Source: Clostridiales bacterium (GTDB lineage: Bacteria > Bacillota_A > Clostridia > Saccharofermentanales > Saccharofermentanaceae). Taken from it: a DNA stretch of 17,680 bases. Shown here piece by piece: positions 13,957-17,680 of this stretch. The stretch is taken from the NCBI GenBank assembly GCA_017649745.1, contig JAGCGE010000357.1, positions 1 to 17,680 on the forward strand, written 5' to 3'. The notes beneath the pieces are model-generated. The model saw only the letters and a list, made by a program, of their open reading frames with translations, searched no databases and was not told where the DNA came from. Numbering within the stretch: the first letter of the stretch is position 1; each line of letters opens with the position of its first letter. A program made the translations under genes and the position numbers.

Positions 13957-16078
13957 TCCTTTGATGTCACCTGTTACTTCAATATACGGAGTAGGCGATC
14001 AGGTAGCTAAAAAACTCTCCAAGTTGGGGATCGAAAACGTCTTCGATCTTCTTAATTATTTTCCCCGAAAATACGAGGATTGGTCAGATATAAAGCAGCT
14101 TCATAACGTTAATGAAGGTGAACTTATAACCATTAAAGCTCAGGTAAAAAACGTATCTCCTATAAGCAGATATGACAAGCTTCAAAAATGCGTCGTTGTT
14201 GTTAATGACGGTTATGGAACTATCTCGATAACCTTCTTCCACGGCAGATTTGTTGCAACTGAAATGAAGATCGGTGACGAGTATTTTTTCAGAGGAGTCG
14301 TCACTGTTTTTCGAGGAGGATACATGCTCATAAATCCTCAGAGGATAAGAGCAGAAAAGATGGGCGAGGGACTGATAAGACCGGTGTATCGACAGACAGC
14401 TGGAATAACGAGTAAACAGATCGAAGCGTGGATCGGTTTTGCTCTTCGTGACTATGAAAGATATCTCGATAATATCCTTCCTGCTAAGCTCATTAAAGAG
14501 CATGATCTTTGTTCTTCGAAGGAAGCTTACAGATTTGTACATAAACCTTATTCAATGGCGCAGGCATCGCTTGGAAGACAGCGACTTGTATATGAAGAAC
14601 TTGCGGTCTATGAGTATGGAATGCATAAGTCCTATAACAAGGATGACGATAAAGGAAGAGCATTTAAGATCGTGAAGAATGAGACGTCTCAAAAGACGGT
14701 CAAGGCAATCATTGGTTCGCTTCCTTTCGAGCTTACTGATGACCAGAAAAGTGCGATCAGGGATATCTTCGTTGACATCTCAAAAGATAAGCCGATGAAT
14801 AGACTCATCCAAGGCGATGTAGGTTCAGGTAAGACTGCTGTAGCAGCTATTGCTATGGCTGCTGTTGCAGCGTCGGGAAGACAGGCTGCTCTTCTTGCAC
14901 CGACAGGCGTGCTTGCAAAACAACATTATGAGACTGTTGTCGAGATGTATGAAGGAACAGACATAAAGGCTGTATATCTTCACGGCGGAATGAAAGCTTC
15001 AGAGAAGAAAGATGCGATCAAGAAGATATCGGATGGAACATATAAGATAATCATCGGAACACATGCGATCATCCAAAAGGATGTTAAGTTCAGAGACCTC
15101 GCGCTCTTTATAACAGACGAGCAGCAGAGGTTCGGTGTAGAGCAGAGAAACGAGAAACTTAAGCTCGCGTTTATCAACAGTGATATCGATTCAGTTCATA
15201 GCCTTGTTATGAGTGCGACACCTATCCCGAGAACGCTCGCGATGGTCGTTTATGGTGACATGGATATAAGCATTATTAGACAGAAACCTAAAGGCAGAAA
15301 ACCGATCAAGACTAAGGTGTGGAGAGATAAGCCTTCGATCTACAATATGATCTCCAAGATCGTAAGAGAAAGAGGACAACAGGTCTATATCGTTGCGCCT
15401 CGTATCGATGATAATGATGATGCCGAGATCGAAAGATATGAGAACATTTTCGAAGTCGGTGAAGAGAAGATAGAGACACAAAGCGTTAAAGGTATCCTTG
15501 AAGAAGTGAAGGCTTCACCATATCTTCAGGGCATAACAGCAGACACTCTGGTTGGTTCTATGAGCGACTCGAAAAAAGCCGAAGTCATGGAACGCTTTAT
15601 AAGCGGCGAGACAAAGATCCTTATTTCTACGACTGTTGTCGAAGTTGGTGTTAATAATCCGAATGCAACGCTTATGGTCGTAATGGATGCAGACAGGTTT
15701 GGTCTTTCGACATTGCATCAGCTGCGCGGAAGAGTTGGAAGAAGTTCTCTGGAGTCATTCTGCGTTCTTGAGACAGCATCTCAAAATGAACTGTCGCTTC
15801 AGCGTCTTGATATGATGTGTAAGAGTAACGATGGTTTTGTCTTGGCTGAACAGGATCTCGCATTAAGAGGACCTGGTGATTTCTTCGGAACAAGGCAGCA
15901 TGGACTTCCAAGTTTCAAGGTCGTTAATCTTTTCGAAGATACGGAAAAATCTGTTGAGATAAGAGACGTTATGTCAGAACTTATGAAACAGGATGATGAT
16001 GAGTCAAAAAGAGTACTTAATGCAATTGAAAGACAACTTATGTTGCGTTATCCTAACTTGGAAGTTTTCAGAGCATAA
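13946..16078 (+). CDS. recG: ATP-dependent DNA helicase RecG
   Basis: RecG is a superfamily 2 helicase that remodels stalled forks and recombination intermediates. The 710 residues start with the wedge region containing an OB fold (about 50-150), followed by two helicase domains. Motifs are TDDQKSAI (264-271), Walker A GDVGSGKTAVA (290-300), motif II DEQQ (391-394; DEQH in many RecG), MSATPIPRTLAM (422-433), and the motif VI region DRFGLSTLHQLRGRVGR (583-599). The RecG C-terminal section LALRGPGDFFGTRQHG (638-653) is present. The ATG at 13946 lies 9 bases after AAGGAG (13931-13936) and inside nth, so the two repair genes are coupled. Gene order recG-rsmD-coaD is common in Bacillota. Confidence 0.97.
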   Translation: MANDPLMSPVTSIYGVGDQVAKKLSKLGIENVFDLLNYFPRKYEDWSDIKQLHNVNEGELITIKAQVKNVSPISRYDKLQKCVVVVNDGYGTISITFFHGRFVATEMKIGDEYFFRGVVTVFRGGYMLINPQRIRAEKMGEGLIRPVYRQTAGITSKQIEAWIGFALRDYERYLDNILPAKLIKEHDLCSSKEAYRFVHKPYSMAQASLGRQRLVYEELAVYEYGMHKSYNKDDDKGRAFKIVKNETSQKTVKAIIGSLPFELTDDQKSAIRDIFVDISKDKPMNRLIQGDVGSGKTAVAAIAMAAVAASGRQAALLAPTGVLAKQHYETVVEMYEGTDIKAVYLHGGMKASEKKDAIKKISDGTYKIIIGTHAIIQKDVKFRDLALFITDEQQRFGVEQRNEKLKLAFINSDIDSVHSLVMSATPIPRTLAMVVYGDMDISIIRQKPKGRKPIKTKVWRDKPSIYNMISKIVRERGQQVYIVAPRIDDNDDAEIERYENIFEVGEEKIETQSVKGILEEVKASPYLQGITADTLVGSMSDSKKAEVMERFISGETKILISTTVVEVGVNNPNATLMVVMDADRFGLSTLHQLRGRVGRSSLESFCVLETASQNELSLQRLDMMCKSNDGFVLAEQDLALRGPGDFFGTRQHGLPSFKVVNLFEDTEKSVEIRDVMSELMKQDDDESKRVLNAIERQLMLRYPNLEVFRA

Positions 16079-16092
16079 AGGAGAGAAGATTT

Positions 16093-16656
16093 ATGCCAAG
16101 AGTCGTAACAGGTAAATATCGTGGCACGATACTAACTGCACCAAAGGGTGATCAGACAAGACCTACGACCGATAAGGTAAAAGAGGCGATCTTTTCGAGT
16201 ATCCAGATGAGGGTACCGGATGCGAAGTTTCTGGATCTTTTCTCAGGTACTGGTCAGATGGGTATCGAGGCTCTGAGCAGAGGTGCATCGAAGGTTGTAA
16301 TGGTCGATAAGGGTGGTCCTGCAATACAGGCGATCACTAAGAATCTGGAGAAGATTAGGATCGACAGAAATGACCCTCAGGTCACTGTAATGAAGAGAAG
16401 CGTTGCTTCAGCTTTAGAAGAATTAAAAGGACAGAAGTTTGACATTGTCTTTTTGGATCCTCCGTATAAGATCGCATTCGATGAAGCAGTCAAAGTCGCA
16501 GACCTTCTTAATGAATATGATATGCTCGAAGAGGACGGTATCATGATAGTCGAACACTCGTCTGATGAGCCGTTCAATACAGATGTAATAAATATGCAAC
16601 TGTCCCGTTCTTGTAGTTATGGGCTTTGCGTGGTAACATTCTTTAATAAGAGTTAG
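16093..16656 (+). CDS. rsmD: 16S rRNA (guanine966-N2)-methyltransferase RsmD
   Basis: RsmD methylates N2 of G966 in 16S rRNA using S-adenosylmethionine. The 187 residues have the family N-terminus RVVTGKYRGTIL (3-14) and RPTTDKVKEAIFS (23-35), SAM-binding motif I DLFSGTGQMGIEALSRGA (48-65), and the catalytic LDPPY motif (121-125). AAGGAG at 16078-16083 serves the ATG, 14 bases downstream of the recG stop. The pairing with coaD is a long-known arrangement. Nothing unusual is seen. Confidence 0.95.
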   Translation: MPRVVTGKYRGTILTAPKGDQTRPTTDKVKEAIFSSIQMRVPDAKFLDLFSGTGQMGIEALSRGASKVVMVDKGGPAIQAITKNLEKIRIDRNDPQVTVMKRSVASALEELKGQKFDIVFLDPPYKIAFDEAVKVADLLNEYDMLEEDGIMIVEHSSDEPFNTDVINMQLSRSCSYGLCVVTFFNKS

Positions 16657-16663
16657 TTTATAC

Positions 16664-16670
16664 GAGGTGG
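16664..16670 (+). promoter_or_regulatory. Ribosome binding site supporting the TTG start of coaD
   Basis: GAGGTGG ends 4 bases before the TTG at 16675 (the GAGG part is 7 bases away). There is no in-frame ATG upstream after the rsmD stop, and the next one downstream lies past the nucleotide-binding motif, so TTG is the start. Confidence 0.7.
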
Positions 16671-16674
16671 AATA

Positions 16675-17163
16675 TTGAGTACATTACTTTTCCCGGGTAG
16701 TTTTGACCCGTTCACTCTTGGACATTGCGACATTGCCAAGCGTGCATCGAAGCAATGTGATAAGCTTGTTGTTGCCATTATGGGTAACAGTGCCAAGCAT
16801 CCCGCTTTTTCGATGGAAGACAGGGTGTCTATGGCTAAGACAGCGCTTGCCAAGTATTCCAATATCGAAGTAATCTCGTATGATGGCCTTTTAGTTGACC
16901 TATTTAAGGAACTCGGTTGTTCTGCGGTAGTTCGTGGTATCAGATCCGAGTCCGATTTCAGATATGAAGCCGAGATGGCGATGGCGAACAGATTGCTCTA
17001 TTCTGAGTATGAAGTCCTCCTTTTGCCATGTCGTGAGAATTTGTCGATGACAAGTTCGACAATTGTTAAGGAAGTTTGTTATTATGGTGGTGACATCTCT
17101 AAGATGGTACCGGCTGAAATAGTTGATTTTGTAACAAAAGAGCTTAAGAAAGGTAGGTCGTAA
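16675..17163 (+). CDS. coaD: Phosphopantetheine adenylyltransferase (CoaD)
   Basis: CoaD transfers AMP from ATP to 4'-phosphopantetheine, the penultimate step of coenzyme A synthesis. The 162 residues are of family length. The nucleotidyltransferase motif GSFDPFTLGH (8-17) lies at the N-terminus, RGIRSESDFRYE (87-98) is the family signature, and SSTIVKEV (127-134) corresponds to the C-terminal SSTxVRE motif. The start codon is TTG, required because GSFDP begins only eight residues later. The gene sits 18 bases after rsmD and 3 bases before the coiled-coil gene that follows. Confidence 0.96.
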   Translation: MSTLLFPGSFDPFTLGHCDIAKRASKQCDKLVVAIMGNSAKHPAFSMEDRVSMAKTALAKYSNIEVISYDGLLVDLFKELGCSAVVRGIRSESDFRYEAEMAMANRLLYSEYEVLLLPCRENLSMTSSTIVKEVCYYGGDISKMVPAEIVDFVTKELKKGRS

Positions 17164-17166
17164 ACT

Positions 17167-17680
17167 ATGGAAGGTAACGATCCAAGATATGCACAGCAGC
17201 CTCAGAGTCAGGGACGCAGTCCTAACGAGCGTTATGATGCGATAAGACACATCGACTCGTTGATCGACATGCTCCGTGATGCGAGCGGTGTTCCTTTTAC
17301 AGATAAATGTTCTGTTGACCGTCAAGAGATGATCGCTTCACTCGAGGAGCTTAAGCACAGACTTCCTATGGCAGTTAGCCAGTCCAATGATATCGTTAAG
17401 AGAGCTCAGGACATTATCGGAACTGCTAGAGAGAAGAGTAAGAAAGTTCTTAACGATGCTGACAGAATGTATGCTATGCGCGTTAACGAGCATGAGATCA
17501 CAAAGGGAGCTCATCAGAAGGCTGCCGAGATCATTGCTGAAGCTAATCAGCAGAGCGAGGAGCTTCGTAAGAGTGCTCACGTATACTGCAAGCAGATCTT
17601 AACAGATGTTAATAACGTTCTTTCTGAGAACATCTCGAAAGTACAGACAAATCTTTCAGAGATCGAAGTTGCTATCAACA
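17167..17680 (+). CDS. Coiled-coil hypothetical protein (DivIVA/SepIVA-like), 3' partial
   Basis: The reading frame is open from the ATG at 17167 to the right edge; 171 residues are visible and the C-terminus is missing. An AGGTAGG-like ribosome site lies just upstream within coaD. After a short Gln/Pro-rich start (1-20) comes a conserved-looking segment IDSLIDMLRDASGVPFTDKC (29-48), VDR (50-52) and a long helix rich in Ala, Glu, Lys and Gln (about 70-171) with heptad-like spacing, so a coiled coil is likely. I recall a Clostridia family after coaD, often labelled ATPase or hypothetical, with the same pattern (IDxLExLL, VPLTGK, VDREELL, then a coiled coil). By architecture it resembles the DivIVA-like protein SepIVA of actinobacteria. 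No nucleotide-binding motif is visible, so an ATPase label would be unsupported. A role in division or envelope organisation is inference. Confidence 0.75.
   Translation, partial: MEGNDPRYAQQPQSQGRSPNERYDAIRHIDSLIDMLRDASGVPFTDKCSVDRQEMIASLEELKHRLPMAVSQSNDIVKRAQDIIGTAREKSKKVLNDADRMYAMRVNEHEITKGAHQKAAEIIAEANQQSEELRKSAHVYCKQILTDVNNVLSENISKVQTNLSEIEVAIN

Noticed and set aside
14084..14542. 152-residue minus-strand reading frame inside recG
   Set aside because: Lies wholly antisense to recG with no family resemblance.

Overview
The window is a dense, single-strand (+) stretch of bacterial chromosome carrying a division and cell wall (dcw) cluster followed by housekeeping genes. The dcw order, a PASTA-bearing class B penicillin-binding protein next to murE, DivIB-type FtsQ, and the downstream nrdR and recG-rsmD-coaD blocks point to a Bacillota/Clostridia organism. 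The MurE DNPR motif predicts meso-diaminopimelate peptidoglycan. I cannot name the genus from sequence alone. There are no RNA genes, mobile elements or CRISPR arrays that I can support.

Region 1 (1-8990) is peptidoglycan precursor synthesis and septal wall assembly: class B PBP (5' end outside the window), murE, murF, ftsW, murG and ftsQ. MurE and MurF build the UDP-MurNAc-pentapeptide, MurG makes lipid II, FtsW polymerises it, the PBP crosslinks it, and FtsQ/DivIB scaffolds the synthase at the septum. The genes are tightly packed: murE/murF, ftsW/murG and murG/ftsQ overlap. The block lacks mraY and murD (usually between murF and ftsW) and murC (usually near murG/ftsQ).

Region 2 (8991-9145) is the longest gap. 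It holds a good sigma-A type promoter with a palindrome over its -10 and predicted start site, then ftsZ (9146-10612). The FtsZ tail is unusual: its C-terminal APKxAxPxFxFxxD motif occurs a second time about 95 residues upstream, and no canonical C-terminal peptide is seen.

Region 3 (10628-17680) runs without a clear terminator through nrdR (ribonucleotide reductase repressor), an OmpR/PhoB-type response regulator and its sensor kinase, nth, recG, rsmD and coaD. It ends in a coiled-coil, DivIVA/SepIVA-like hypothetical gene cut by the right edge. The sporulation genes spoIIGA-sigE-sigG, often found after ftsZ in endospore formers, are not between ftsZ and nrdR.

Nothing here amounts to a wholly new system. 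The best leads are the duplicated FtsZ tail motif, the KTS (not KTG) motif of the PBP, the missing mraY/murD/murC, the palindromic ftsZ promoter, and the coiled-coil gene after coaD.
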